DNA from: Liolophura sinensis
Taxonomy: Eukaryota > Mollusca > Polyplacophora > Chitonida > Chitonidae
Direction: 5' to 3'
Length of the DNA: 64,000 nt
Assembly: GCF_032854445.1 (NCBI RefSeq)
Contig: NC_088298.1
Location: 8,235,504 to 8,299,503, forward strand
Positions within the stretch are counted from its first letter, which is position 1; each line of letters begins with the position of its first letter. A program made the translations under genes and the position numbers. Below, in pieces: positions 11,451 through 22,809 of this stretch. A model generated the notes under the pieces. The model was not told where the DNA came from and ran no database searches. It saw only the letters and a program-made list of their open reading frames with translations.

Positions 11451-11942
11451 GAAGCTCATACAATATCATGTTAGGCAATTTTTGCCGACATTAAATTGCC
11501 GACGACATGTCTTATCGTGCCCCGGAGGAACAAATGACAGTGCAAAAACGTTCAGCTTCTCACTTTCTGTATCTTTCGCCTCTCTAAACAACTTTTTGCG
11601 AAACGTTCTTCAGACGTCCATGTTAGAGCAAACGTGATCAAAAATAAAATCAAATACTATAGTATGTTTTTTTTTTTACGTTTACCAATAAAGGCGTTGA
11701 ATCTCCACACTCCCCTACAGAAACGTGCACCCTGTTATAGGTGGTGCCTGGGTTGAACGACACCTTGAAAGAACAACTTAAAATAAACTTTGGGAAGAAA
11801 ACTCTTCTAAGAAAAGAAAAGTTTTTTTCTTTGTGAGTTACAACTTCAAACTTAATGGCTTCAAGACTTTTCCAACACCAAGTCACTGTCTGCCCACACA
11901 TCCGGTAAGAGAAGCTACATAACTGTTTTACGGAATTCCTTG

Positions 11943-13261
11943 CTAAGGCTCACTGCGCATGTACGCCACCGGTGTAGGCAGTCTCTGGTTAAACAATTTA
12001 ATAAGTTCAATTGCTTTAGAAACGGCATCCTCCGGGTCGGATGCTACCCGGACGATCTCTAAAATTGGCAGTCCAAGAATTTCTAAAGTTACTTATTTTT
12101 TTAATTTTGTTGTCAATGATCACGTGTGGAATGTCGAGAAGCACAGCAAGAATATGTCCATGGAGACGGTCTGTGATTAGGACACGCCCCCCTCTGTATA
12201 AACATAAACCCTGTCGTCGTGTAAGAAATGTATTCTCCATGACATTTTTGCCCTTTGGCGACCTAAATACCCACCAGTCAGAAACCATCATGGATACGTT
12301 ATGCGGCAGAGGCGGTACTTTGTATTTGGTCGATTCACCGTCGCCTCTGCGCAGCCAGATTATATCGTAGACGGGCGGCATGAATCGCTGCACCCGCCCT
12401 GTAAACAGTGCGACGTCCGGAGCCAAGTAAGTTTTTGGCTTCGGGAAGTTCCGCCTAACGAACTCCAACGAGACTCGGTCCCGTAACAAATGGTCAAGTC
12501 ATTGTGACTCGCATATATCGTCTTGGCGAGGGTAAAATGCTTGGGATCGTGAAACCACGTACTCTGAGGAAACACGACTATTTTGTGATCTGGAAACTTT
12601 TTGAAGATTTTGTATCTTAAGTGGTCATTTATTGGGTAACCGCCCATGTTGCCCCCTCCGCTGCACAAAATTACAAGGTCATTCTTGCTGAATTGGGACG
12701 CTATATTCTGTGCCCTCATCAGTGCTTTGTCCGTGCAATTGCCATAATGGCAATTATACAGCACTTCCACGTTCATAACTCTCAGAAGGTACAACTCGCC
12801 CATGTTGATGGCGGGGTCACCCTTGTTTTCAAAATTCGCCATATCGAAGAGGAAGGCGTATTTGTAAGTACCGAATAGTTCCTTGGAGACTTGCAGCAAG
12901 ATCCTTTGCGCTTCGGATATGACGTCATCGGTAGTCGTCAACTGACGCGCCAAAATGTCCGTTTCGTTGGAATGCTCTGTTAACTTCCAGGACAGGAATT
13001 CCTTGATTTTCGGATCCGTAAATAACTTAGATCTTGGCATCGTGTGAGCTAACATCGACTCTCTGTCTTCGTACGCCAGTAATCCTCTGGAGGGTTCCTT
13101 GGCGACAGCTTTTAATCCGTGTGAGGCGTAGAAGGACCCCAGGTTCTGAATTCCGTGAATCCCAATTCTCTGGAGGGGGATTAGTCCCGTGAACAGCACA
13201 ACGCAGGCGAGAGATAACGCCAGAGCCAGCGTCAAGCGCTTCCGGTTCTGCGCAGTCACAT
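11943..13261 (-). CDS. Polysaccharide pyruvyl transferase-domain type II membrane protein, two frameshifts
   Basis: The family transfers pyruvate from phosphoenolpyruvate to a sugar as a ketal. Order seen: a basic 'QNRKR' then a hydrophobic segment of about 20 residues (signal anchor, Golgi-type topology), a stem, 'NKGDPAINMGE', the glycine loop 'CSGGGNMGGYPIND', 'VVFPQS', 'RDRVSLEFVRRNF', 'APDVAL', 'WLRRGD' and 'ITDRLHGHILAVLLDIPH' with the family's conserved RLH. The frame breaks near 12487-12490 (one base short in an A/T run) and near 12056-12062 (one AG unit short); in the next frame the protein runs on as 'EIVRVASDPEDAV' to a TAG at 11943-11945. The exon starts at acceptor TTTCATTTCAG with a split codon, so a short 5' exon lies further upstream (higher coordinates). 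Either a recent pseudogene or an intact gene with two assembly indels; the clean residues elsewhere favour the latter. Confidence 0.85.
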
Positions 13262-13376
13262 CTGAAATGAAACAGGAAGACAAATGAGAATATTTTTAAG
13301 ATGGAATATCTCTTGTGATATGATCGATTAATTGATTAATTGAATAATGATCGATTGATTGATTGATTGACCAGGT
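13262..13376 (-). other. Intron start of the pyruvyl transferase gene
   Basis: On the - strand 'cttcctgtttcatttcag' is a good polypyrimidine tract and acceptor. The initiating exon was not found. Confidence 0.55.
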
Positions 13377-13606
13377 ATGTATGTATGTATTTATGTATGT
13401 ATATGTGTATGCTTGTATGTTTGTATGTATGTATGTATGTTTGAATGTTTGTATGTATGTATCTTTGTATGGATGGATGGATGGATGGATGTATGTATGT
13501 ATGTATGTATGTATGTATGTATGTATGTATGTATGTATGTTTGAATGTATGTGTGTATGCAAGTATGTATGTATATATGTATGTAGATATGTAGATATGT
13601 AGGTAT
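13377..13606. repeat. (TATG)n microsatellite
   Basis: Long run of TATG units with variants (TTTG, GATG, TATA). The open frames it creates on both strands (Met-Tyr-Val-Cys or Tyr-Ile-His repeats) are not genes. Confidence 0.95.
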
Positions 13607-14119
13607 GTTTGGGGTTTTAAGTCGTACATAGCAATATATCCACACACACCAAATGGCGTCTACTTGTGGCAGGGCGAGTCCATGCCACCAAAGTGCCGCC
13701 ACAATTGAGGTATCATTCCGAAAAAACCTGACATGATTCCCAATCCAGTCTCATTTTACTGACAACGGGCCAACCAGTCCTGTTTCCTTTTGTCTACGAG
13801 CGTCATACGAGGCAGCAACAAGTTACATTTATAAAGTCTTTAGTATGACTTGGGCATACTAGTGTTAACATTTTGTCAAGCAATAACTGAAATTTCATCA
13901 AAAGTGTCTATGTATAACGCTGCATTTAGATGTCGTTGGAGTTTGCAGTAGTACATTAAACAACATGGTATGGCGACTCCATTGTGTACTCACTGCTTCA
14001 CCCACTGTTTGGTGACAATAGACCGGTCAACGACGCTCGTCTGAGCGTTCGAGCAGTGTGACAATCTGAGAAGGCCACTCGTCTTCCGCCAATATGGTAC
14101 GCATATCAGTGTGTCATGT
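13607..14119. other. Intergenic or intronic, nothing recognised
   Basis: No supportable feature; may be intron of the - strand pyruvyl transferase gene. Confidence 0.5.
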
Positions 14120-14275
14120 GGGAAAGTTCGCCAGTAATTTGCCAAAGGTCGGTGGTTTACCCCGCTAATCAGGTTTCACCCACCTTTTAAAACTTACTGT
14201 CATCGTATAAATGAAATATTCTTGAGCATGGTGATTTACAACAATGAAATAAAAAAAAATCAATAAATATTACCG
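14120..14275 (+). mobile_element. Diverged SINE fragment
   Basis: Retains 'catcgtataaatgaaatatt' and 'cttgagcatggtg' and ends in an A-rich tail. Confidence 0.65.
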
Positions 14276-15175
14276 ACCACTGGAGTCAAATACCTTTAAA
14301 AGTGGGATGTTATTAAGAAATATAAAAAATGCTTCCAAACATTTTTCTAATTTTTTTCTTTTTTGCATATCCTTTTTCATTTTCCTTAACACCATACTCT
14401 TCGTGGTATAAAACAGGTCCATGAGTCCTTAAGCTAAAGTGGACCAATTAAGTGTGCTCTGTAACAAATCATTTGAATGTAGTTTTATTTTTCATCGTAT
14501 CTTCTTACTGAACATCGAGATCAAATTTAGGGACTGAAGAGAAACAGAGCTTTTAAATGCCAGCGGTAGCCTTAGTATTCTATTGGGATGGATGTACGAG
14601 TTTAACATTAACGGAATCCAGAGATGAAGTAATGAGAAATTCATGTCCACACATTAAATATCTTTTCCTAACTTATGCGAAAAACAACTTTCTCCTCCAC
14701 CCGAATAATAGAGCTCTATAGACCCTTACTGCAAGTAAAGCGCTTAACACTCTGAGATCTATAGACATAACATATGTGGCTTCCCGAAATAAAAAAACCC
14801 ACATCGTTTCATTCTCGCTGAAGTACACACGTGTTCTTTATCAATACATGGTTATTGCTTGATGGGCATGATATGTTTGTATATCGTTTCAAACTTACAA
14901 ATATAAGGATAATAAAAAAACTGTGAAAATAAGGGTTATACCAGGTGTCATAAAATCGGTATATCTGCTCCTTAGGAAAATATAGTACACATAAAGAGAA
15001 TCATCGTCCCAATCTTTCACCGTATATTACGTGTAAAATACATTTAAATCATCAATCTATTAATTTTAACAGAAAACAGTATGGCATAATGGGGGAATAT
15101 GTGACGTTGCGATGGACATGTCCAGGCGTGTTATTTGTGATAGAAATATCCAGGCGTGTTATTTGTGGTAGCGAT
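14276..15175. other. Intergenic, nothing recognised
   Basis: AT-rich; no frame, repeat or RNA gene I can support. Confidence 0.5.
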
Positions 15176-15300
15176 TTATTTATTTGATTGGTATTTTACG
15201 CCGTACTCAAGAATATTTCATTTATAAGACGGCGGCCAGCATTATGGTGGGTGGAAACCGGGCAGGTTGCTGACAGGCCTTCCCACGTACGGCCGGAGAT
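15176..15300 (-). mobile_element. SINE with internal deletion
   Basis: Tail and core are well kept, but 'ggtggaaaccgggcagg' jumps directly to 'ttgctgacaggcc', so about 30 bp of the core are missing. It sits between short degenerate repeats of 'tagagatattcaagcata'. Confidence 0.83.
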
Positions 15301-15507
15301 GTGATAGAGATATTCAAGCATACTATTTTTCATAGAGAAATCCAAGCATAGCATTTGTGATCATTTGATGGTATTTCCTATGAAAACCAAATAACAAAAT
15401 GCATATCGGTACATTTATCACATGTATTGATAATTATTGTACATTTTAGATTTATCAAACTTAAATAATTATCCGGTTTACATGGATCAGATGGAATCTG
15501 ATTATTT

Positions 15508-15600
15508 TGTTATTTATTTATTCATCTGATTTGTGTTCTACGATGTAGGCCTACTCAAAAGTATTTTACTTAAACGACTGGTGCCATCATTATGGAGTAG
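15508..15600 (-). mobile_element. Old SINE fragment
   Basis: Diverged tail part recognised by 'actcaaaagtattttactta' and the following core. Confidence 0.6.
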
Positions 15601-16611
15601 GAAATGTAGCTTTGGTGTATAATTACATGTACTAAACTATGCATACACCAGTACTATGCTTTGAAACGGAACGGAACAGATATGAGCAAAAATGGCTTTT
15701 GTTGGTGTACATGGTTTACCTCCCGAAAACGCCCGAACTAAGCCGATGTATACCGAAGTCCGCCGAAACTTGGCAAACCGCCACTGGGTTGATGCCGACT
15801 TGCTAGGAGACCAAGAGTAAAGTAGGTTAACATCACAAGCCGAGGAGTCGTACTTCCTTCATGTTGTTACAGCAAAAACTAAAACAGTCAGTCCAGGGTC
15901 ACGAACACTTGCGAGCAGCGATTTTGCGAGCAGCGCATGCGCCGTGGCCTGTGTCAGTTTATGCTTGAATACTGACCTTTGTTCCTTTAGTAATTAAAGG
16001 CTAATTAATTGCCGCCTGCGGCGAAATGAGAGAATCGGATTACGTCTGAGGGGAATTGCTCCTTTCGATGTAGTCTGGGTGGGTTTTTCGGTCTGACACT
16101 TAGGTCCAGGTTGTTCATCGCCTGAGACACTAATACATGAGTGCGTGTGTGTCTGGACGGTGTTAAGTGATCACAGTCAACCTAACCATTGTATACTAGC
16201 ACTGATTACAACTTTAATACAATGGGTTAAAAGCTCATGTACCGTTATTGACGTGCTTTGGCTGAGACTAGTTTGGACGATTCCTGGATTTAAGTTTCTT
16301 TTAAATTGTTTCATAGAATAAGTAATTTATTGAGTTATTTGATTGTTGCTTCCCAGCATACCCAAGACATCTTTTCACTTCTGCGATGGCGGTAAGCTTT
16401 AATGGGTACACGAAACCGACGTGCCTGGCATAAACTACGAACCTTGGGCAAGACACTAACAAACTTTCCCCCATGTGACGTACAGATATCTACACCATAT
16501 TTGTGGCATATCAATTACGAACGTTACAAGACTGTGCAAACAGCCACAGAAGCGTTGTCAGTAGCTTGTTGTCGCATAATCCACACTAGCAAGATAGGAC
16601 TTGTCTTCGAG
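15601..16611. other. Intergenic, nothing firmly recognised
   Basis: Slightly higher GC near 15900-16100. The open frame at 16402 runs into the following SINE and is not accepted as a gene. Confidence 0.5.
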
Positions 16612-16786
16612 GGCCTTTTGAAACAGCTCATGCTGGCTTCCACTCCGGCGGTACATGGGAAGTTCCTCCAACAACCTGGTCGTGGGTTTCCCCATGACTC
16701 TGTCCGTTTTCCTCCAACCATAATGTGGCCGCCGTCGTATAAGTGAAATATTCTTGAGTAACACCAATGAAGTAAATAAATTTTTG
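16612..16786 (+). mobile_element. SINE fragment lacking the tRNA head
   Basis: From 'cagctcatgctggcttcc' to 'aagtaaataaat'; a short deletion removes part of 'gagtacggcgtaaaa' near the tail. Confidence 0.83.
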
Positions 16787-16902
16787 AAACATGGAAGAAG
16801 AGCGCGCTTCTTGCATTATATACCATTAGAAGATCCAAAATACTTAAGAGTAAATTCTTCTTAGCAGTTGACCTCAGAGTTTTATCATGGCTGGTTCACT
16901 TA

Positions 16903-17106
16903 ATCTATTAAGTTTAACAGAAAATATGTTGCCTGAGTGATACCATAATGTATTCTGTTATTATAACACAATATTCTGTAATATTCAACATATCCTGTCA
17001 GTGTAATAGAATATTTGTGTTGAATTCTTATGTGTGTTATATTTAGTAGAATAATTCATTGTAATTCACTGCAGTAACAGAATACATTCTACCAGACTAT
17101 ATCTTA
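16903..17106. mobile_element. Palindromic MITE, partial copy
   Basis: Shares 'tttaacagaaaatatgttgc', 'gaatgtattctgttat'-like and 'ataacacaatattctg' blocks with the full element at 28278-28701; terminal parts are decayed. Confidence 0.68.
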
Positions 17107-18514
17107 AATTTATCAAATTATTTTTTTTTTCCGTGTTCTTTCCTTACTTGTCTTTACAAAGTCCCTTCTCATTTTACAGGATACAAGTACTGAACTATTC
17201 GGGGCAGGAATGGGAGAGGAGACTTTTTTACATTCTCAGAGGACATTAGGATGTGACCTTGTAAAACCAGTCATGCGTTTACAGATTTAACCACTTTTTG
17301 GTCGGTTTTTTACCTATATCTCACTCTTGGTTTATATTCGCATACACAGAAAGTCACTGCCTGGCTATTCAGATTCAGGGGGAAAGTTTCAACGTTACAC
17401 TTTCCCCACTTTGTGCCGTGACATCGTCACGTGTTAATGCGTGCATTTTAACATGCATTTACAATACTGGAAATTATCCACCAAAACGATTTTATTGAAC
17501 AGCCCCAAAACATCAAACCTTTAAGAACTGTATACATTCATGCTAATAAGCATATATACACATGGTTAGACAAATGGTACTTTCTTTGCCAAGCTAATTT
17601 AGTCTCACATTATTTTTTTTCTTTAAAAGTAACCCACCAGCTGTGTACAGCTGAGAATTGGCCAACAGCGTGCTGTGTTTATCCGCTTAAAAACTCCTTC
17701 ATAAACATATTATGTGGGAGCAGCCCAATATGCGTAACCATCAAAAATCTGTTAAAATGCCATGAAATGCAGTCTGAGCTCTGGGCCTTTTTTCTCTCTC
17801 TCTGAGATGGTTTACAATGACATGTAATGACAGCCTTTCTTAACACATTTTCACCTAGCGTCATTGCCCATTAGCTTCTGAAGTCATTCTGTTCCTCCTG
17901 TGTTGACTCGTCAATACAAAAGGCTACAGCTTGGAGAGTATAAAACAGGGCAGCGACGACAATGTATTAGACGGTAAATGCCATCATCGTTCACCATGGT
18001 ACGGAACCTTTTGGTTTGACGATAGTTAAATCCAAACTGGTCAAAAGTCATTGTGGTACGTGGGATTCTTACTCATTGTAATAAAGTTATAATCAGTGCC
18101 ACGGTATACAGTGGTTGCTCTTTGATGATACATTAACAGATATATGTGCTACGTGATTGTGAAAACTGTGAGGATTTTTGTAGGTAAATTAATGCAAGTG
18201 TATTGATTTAGCAATGTAGAATACGGGGACCACTTTCACAAAACTTTCTAAATAAAATTTCTCATAACTTTGTTTCGTAAATGGCGTTGTCTAGGTTATA
18301 GCGCCAGAAGGCGATCGACAAAAGTACATGAAGACCGAGATGGTGGCAAAAGGATGGCTCCCAATCAATGTCAGAAAGCGCTCCAATTAAAACCCTGATG
18401 CACTTACGTGCCGCTGTCATGTACGCCGAGGCCTACTGTACAGCGGATCTGTTTGAGCACTACCAACTGATCAACATTGAATGTGCTTGCGGTAAATCGA
18501 CAGGTTAAATATTT
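17107..18514. other. Intergenic, nothing recognised
   Basis: No supportable coding region. Lies between the two - strand genes and may hold 5' exons of the pyruvyl transferase gene that I cannot see. Confidence 0.5.
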
Positions 18515-18655
18515 TATTTTCATCTGATTGGTGTTTTACGCCGTACTCAAGAACATTCCACTTAAATGACAGCAACCAACATTATGTTGGGAGGAAAATG
18601 TGTAAAAAAAACCCACGACCATCTGCAGGTTGTTGGGAGGCCTTCCCATGTAAGA
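18515..18655 (-). mobile_element. SINE fragment (tail and core)
   Basis: Reads 'tctgattggtgttttacgcc' and on to 'gttgggaggccttcccatgt'. It lies 200 bp downstream of the transporter stop codon. Confidence 0.83.
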
Positions 18656-18855
18656 AGGATAATTTTTGTCTCAAACCCCGGCAACTGCATCATCAGCGTT
18701 TTAAATGGAGCCCACTTTGACGTTGGTTTGGAGCCACCTATGGCTGAACGAAATTTTGCTAGATCTAACGTCAGAGCAATATCTCTCACTATGACAAAAG
18801 TTACGCAAATTGATTTTCGAATTTTTATGACCGTGGTTCCAGATGTAGCGATTGG

Positions 18856-19830
18856 TTACTTGAAGTTTCTTGATATTACTGACATACCTTTGTCGGTCGA
18901 GACTTTACTTGACGACTGACCGTAGACGTAAACCAACAGTCCGCATGTGCAAAGGCCTAGAAACAGCACGTTTGTCGGCGAGGCTTGTCTATTCCCCACT
19001 GAATACAACAACAACACCACCAATATCCGCTTCCAGATGTTGGCCACGGAATGGCTGACGACGGAGAGGTACTGAAGTACGATACCAGTGGACACGTAGG
19101 AATAAATGACGTGGAATGTAGATGAAACGAAGAGACAGATGTAACTGAATATGATAGACCTGTTGCCCGGCTGAGAATACAAGATGGCGACACCCGTACC
19201 CACGGTGACGGCGTAGTACGCGCCCACAGTCCGATGCGGTCTGAAGGAAATATTTTTTTCTTTGTTTAAAAATTTGATGCCCAGGTTTCTGATGGCTAAG
19301 ATGACGTTGGAAATGACGGCGTACCAAGCGCCATAGCCCAGCTTCATGTCGGTGAACGGGTTGCCAATAAAACCTACAGCGCCGCACACGATCACAGGCA
19401 AACTGCACCATCCAGTGACACTCAACGTCGTACCCATCACCAACATGGACATAACGGCGCTTGTGATTGGCTCCATCAGCTTAATGGCGAATGTGGAGTC
19501 GGCGTGAATGAGAGTCATGCTGTGATTGGTCGCCATCGTGGCCATCACGTGAGATACCACTGCAACGCAGAGACAGTCCTTCCTGTCGTATTCGGCGCTC
19601 CAGGACGCCAAGAAAGGAATTCTCAGAAGACTGAAGCAGGTGAAAATCTGCGTAAACGTCAACATGATAACCCCATAAACGGCTGCGTCATCGCCCCACA
19701 TTTCCCGTGACGTCTGCAAAAACTGCTTAGCAGCATAGTGACAGACGAAAGACGTCAGAGTCCACAGGAGGAAAACTGCCAGGCCTTTGCCAGCCGTGGT
19801 CACTGACGAGCTGAAAGCAGAAACAGTCAT
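18856..19830 (-). CDS. TPT-family (SLC35-type) sugar-phosphate or PEP transporter
   Basis: Multi-pass carrier, probably of the secretory pathway, that exchanges a phosphorylated metabolite or nucleotide sugar. The 324-residue frame has about nine to ten hydrophobic helices spread from residue 15 to 305. Family marks: 'FAIKLMEPITSAVMS' (residues 114-128), 'SNVILAIRN' (174-182) and 'SHSVANIWKRILVV' (259-272) with Lys-Arg at 267-268. In plastid phosphate translocators, as I recall them, equivalent SN-RN and KR positions are conserved, and the KR pair binds phosphate; SLC35E1 has a similar KR. The substrate cannot be read directly. The ATG at 19828-19830 gives 'MTVSAFS', but those bases also form a strong acceptor (tgtttctgctttcag), so coding may begin in an upstream exon and this ATG may be intronic. 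No frameshift; the coding sequence is intact, unlike the pyruvyl transferase 5.6 kb away. Confidence 0.85.
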   Translation of the reverse strand: MTVSAFSSSVTTAGKGLAVFLLWTLTSFVCHYAAKQFLQTSREMWGDDAAVYGVIMLTFTQIFTCFSLLRIPFLASWSAEYDRKDCLCVAVVSHVMATMATNHSMTLIHADSTFAIKLMEPITSAVMSMLVMGTTLSVTGWCSLPVIVCGAVGFIGNPFTDMKLGYGAWYAVISNVILAIRNLGIKFLNKEKNISFRPHRTVGAYYAVTVGTGVAILYSQPGNRSIIFSYICLFVSSTFHVIYSYVSTGIVLQYLSVVSHSVANIWKRILVVLLLYSVGNRQASPTNVLFLGLCTCGLLVYVYGQSSSKVSTDKGMSVISRNFK

Positions 19831-19916
19831 TGTTGTTGATCAGTGATGAAATGACGGAATGAAAGCCTTATACATTGATAAAGACCTATACTGTTAAAAA
19901 AAAACAGGACATAGTA

Positions 19917-20174
19917 CACTAAAAAATTAATATGAGAGTTTTATGACTAGAGAATCTGTTGTCTAAGTGATGCTAGAATATACTAGTATTTTGCTGTTGC
20001 AACAGATTGGTCTGCTAAATATCACACATATTTTATTAATTCGACATATAGATTCTATTAGACTAACTGGATATTATGTTGAAAATGACAGAATTTTGTG
20101 TTACAATAACAAAATACAATCTAGCATCACTCAGGCAACAGACTTTCCATTAAACAGATTCATTTTTTTTAGTT
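19917..20174. mobile_element. Palindromic MITE
   Basis: Starts 'cactaaaaaattaat' after TA and ends in a decayed inverse before TA. The interior holds 'gattctattagactaac', 'atgctagaat' and its inverse 'atctagcatcactcag'. About 260 bp, without coding capacity. Confidence 0.75.
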
Positions 20175-20419
20175 TACTGTTGGAGTTGATATCCATGTAG
20201 AAAATTTAAACACGGCTGAATAAATATGACTGAATTCTCGACACACCAGGATAATAGCTAAGCATAGGCCTACACGTCTGTTGTTTTGCATCTGGTTAGG
20301 ACGCATTACGTAATTTTTGCATTCAAACTTTATGCTCATAGCAAACATAGCATTTTGGTTGGACGTATGACTCCAAGCTGAACAATCAGTATTTCAGTTT
20401 TATTACTATTTCTTCATTT

Positions 20420-20545
20420 TTAGTTCATTGTTCTTTTACGCCGTACTCAAAAATATTTCAGTTTTACGACGGTGGCCAGCATTATGATTGGAGGAGAACC
20501 GGAGGGAACCCACGACCATCCACAGGTTGCTGCAAGACCAAAATT
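20420..20545 (-). mobile_element. SINE fragment
   Basis: Tail and core; truncated soon after 'catccacaggttgctgca'. Confidence 0.8.
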
Positions 20546-20734
20546 GTATTATCACCGCTGAATTTATTTGGACAAACCTATCAGTGTAACTGGGGTACGA
20601 AGATAATAAATTGATAATTCATTTAATAACGGTATAGACCTTTCTCGGTATAAATGATATATTTAATCACCAACACTGAATAAAAGGCGTTTTGTACAAA
20701 GTTAAAATTTTCTCCTTAACGTTCTGTGAAAAAG

Positions 20735-21067
20735 AAGCATCTGAGCTGCATTCGATTCAGTAAAGTTTCACAAGCATCTGAGCTGCATCGGATTCAGTAA
20801 AGTTTCACAAGCATCTGAGCTGCATCCGATTCAGTAAAGTTTCACAAGCATCTGAGCTGCATCCGATTCAGTAAAGTTTCACAAGCATCTGAGCTGCATC
20901 CGATTCAGTAAAGTTTCACAAGCATCTGAGCTGCATCCGATTCAGTAAAGTTTCACAAGCATCTGAGCTGCATCCGATTCAGTAAAGTTTCACAAGCATC
21001 TGAGCTGCATCCGATTCAGTAAAGTTGCACAAGCACCTGAGCTGCATCCGATTCAGTAAAGTTTCAC
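20735..21067. repeat. 37-bp minisatellite, nine copies
   Basis: Unit starts 'aagcatctgagctgcatccg'; the nine copies differ at only a few positions (mostly the first two and the last two), so the array is young. No spacers, so it is not CRISPR-like. Confidence 0.97.
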
Positions 21068-21708
21068 TTCAATAAGTATAAGTATAAAAGTGCACGTTCA
21101 CTTTTGTAGCTTGAATTTTACCGGCTAAGAGTAAACCTTTCCCGAAACATGTTACTCAAAAAGATACAACCTAATACAACATAGGTTTGTAGTTCTCATT
21201 CATGCATGCTGCTGTATGGGCGGAGAATGGGATATACCCATAACTGAACTTGTATATGTACATGTTTACTGACTCTTATTTACGCAATGTAAAAGAATCC
21301 TATTTGAAGTAAAACTGCATTCGTTTATCTCATACATGTTGAATGTTTACTGTAAAAGGTAAACATCTACACCATATGTGTAAAGTTCAAACAGTACTGG
21401 CTGAACGTTAACTAGAAATTTTAACAGTTTAATTACCACATCATATTTGTAGCACGCATGCTCGTGCATGAGGGTGCGCGTGATGCAGTGAATCATATGC
21501 AGGTAGTACTTGGTAATTCATTTCTAAAACGACCAGTCTGGTAATTAGTCTAAAATATTTGGCATTTAGCAACAATTTCTGACAGTGGCATGCGACAGAA
21601 TTAATTCCTGTGAAACTTTTTAATCTTTGTTATACATACGATCCATCCAAAAATAGCCTGTCAGGTTTGCGTTATACCTTTGATAAAAGCATCAAACATC
21701 ATTTATTG
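21068..21708. other. Intergenic, nothing recognised
   Basis: AT-rich, with no supportable frame or repeat. Confidence 0.5.
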
Positions 21709-21880
21709 TTATTTATTTGATTGGTGTTTTACGCCGTGCTCAAGAGTATTTCACTTCTACGACGGTGGCCAACATTGTGGTGGATGGAACCGAGCAGAGT
21801 CAGCATGGAGGAAGTATGAGCTGGACTTGAACTCACAGCCACCGCATTGGTGGGAGGCTTCTGGGTCAATAAACCATACA
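21709..21880 (-). mobile_element. SINE with internal deletion
   Basis: Tail, core and part of the head; the stretch between 'gagcagagtcagc' and 'gagctggacttgaactcac' is mostly lost. Confidence 0.82.
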
Positions 21881-22778
21881 TAAGGAACATCCACACAGGT
21901 TGGATACGACAAAAAGGTTGATAAGAACAGACCAGAATATATACAACTGTTTATGTTTCTGACCATCAACATTACACAGAATGCTTTTTGTGCGCGGGCT
22001 GTATATGGAGATATCACCAGCCAAACAATACTGAATCAGCTAAATGAATAGTTATCAGCTATAGAAATAGATTCACAGAATGAGCAGAACTTCACCCTAG
22101 GGCCTGTGCAGTTGTGAAATTGTGAATGAACGGATAGGGACCATTGTGAGAGAAGACAAAATGGCTTTATACAGGCGCTTTGAGCAAAGAAAGCTCCATT
22201 GTCGTTATATGTTTTCACAAATAGACTGTTGATTAAAACAAAAGAGACAGATGTGTGGTACAGACGACATAGACAAATGTGGACAATAAAGATTGGGAAT
22301 GACCATAAATACAAGTAATGGTTTAATGTACTCCGGTTTCCCCCACCCACAAACCTGACAGTGTGAAAAATCACCATAAAAATAAACACCAATGGGTCAG
22401 TCCACCGTATTTTTTATTTTTTTTTTACTTATATAAAGGCGGTCAGAACCATGTGTTAAATCAACCAGTTTCCGCATAAAACTAGCAAAATTCTCCAGGT
22501 ACCTAACAAACCTCCTTACCTAAAGCCGCAGCTAAACCATTGAGAGCTGGATTTGAACACGCGACTTCCTCTGTGATGGCGCTGATGGTAGCAAAGAACC
22601 AGTGGCTGTAACCCGTCTGAGCCAGCTTATACCGGATTTTGTGGAATGTGGTTAGTGGTTAGTGATGACCTAATTCCTGCCTGCGCAACAAGTTGCACAT
22701 GATTTTCTGCCAAGCGATAAATTATATTAACCATGATGCATTCACCAAAAATGTTTTGCCACAGTTTTTCCTGTTTTT

Positions 22779-22809
<31 letters not shown>

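Noticed and set aside
12621-12878. + strand frame opposite the pyruvyl transferase
   Set aside because: Antisense shadow of the conserved - strand coding sequence.
13296-13702. Long open frames on both strands
   Set aside because: Pure products of the TATG microsatellite (Met-Tyr-Val-Cys, Tyr-Ile-His repeats).
16402-16746. 114-codon + strand frame
   Set aside because: Its second half is SINE sequence and its first half shows no domain.
18989-19411. Second - strand frame within the transporter
   Set aside because: Off-frame shadow; the transporter frame carries all membrane helices and family motifs.
20735-21067. CRISPR-like regular repeat
   Set aside because: Units are directly adjacent without spacers, in a eukaryotic genome; the same holds for 63545-63888.
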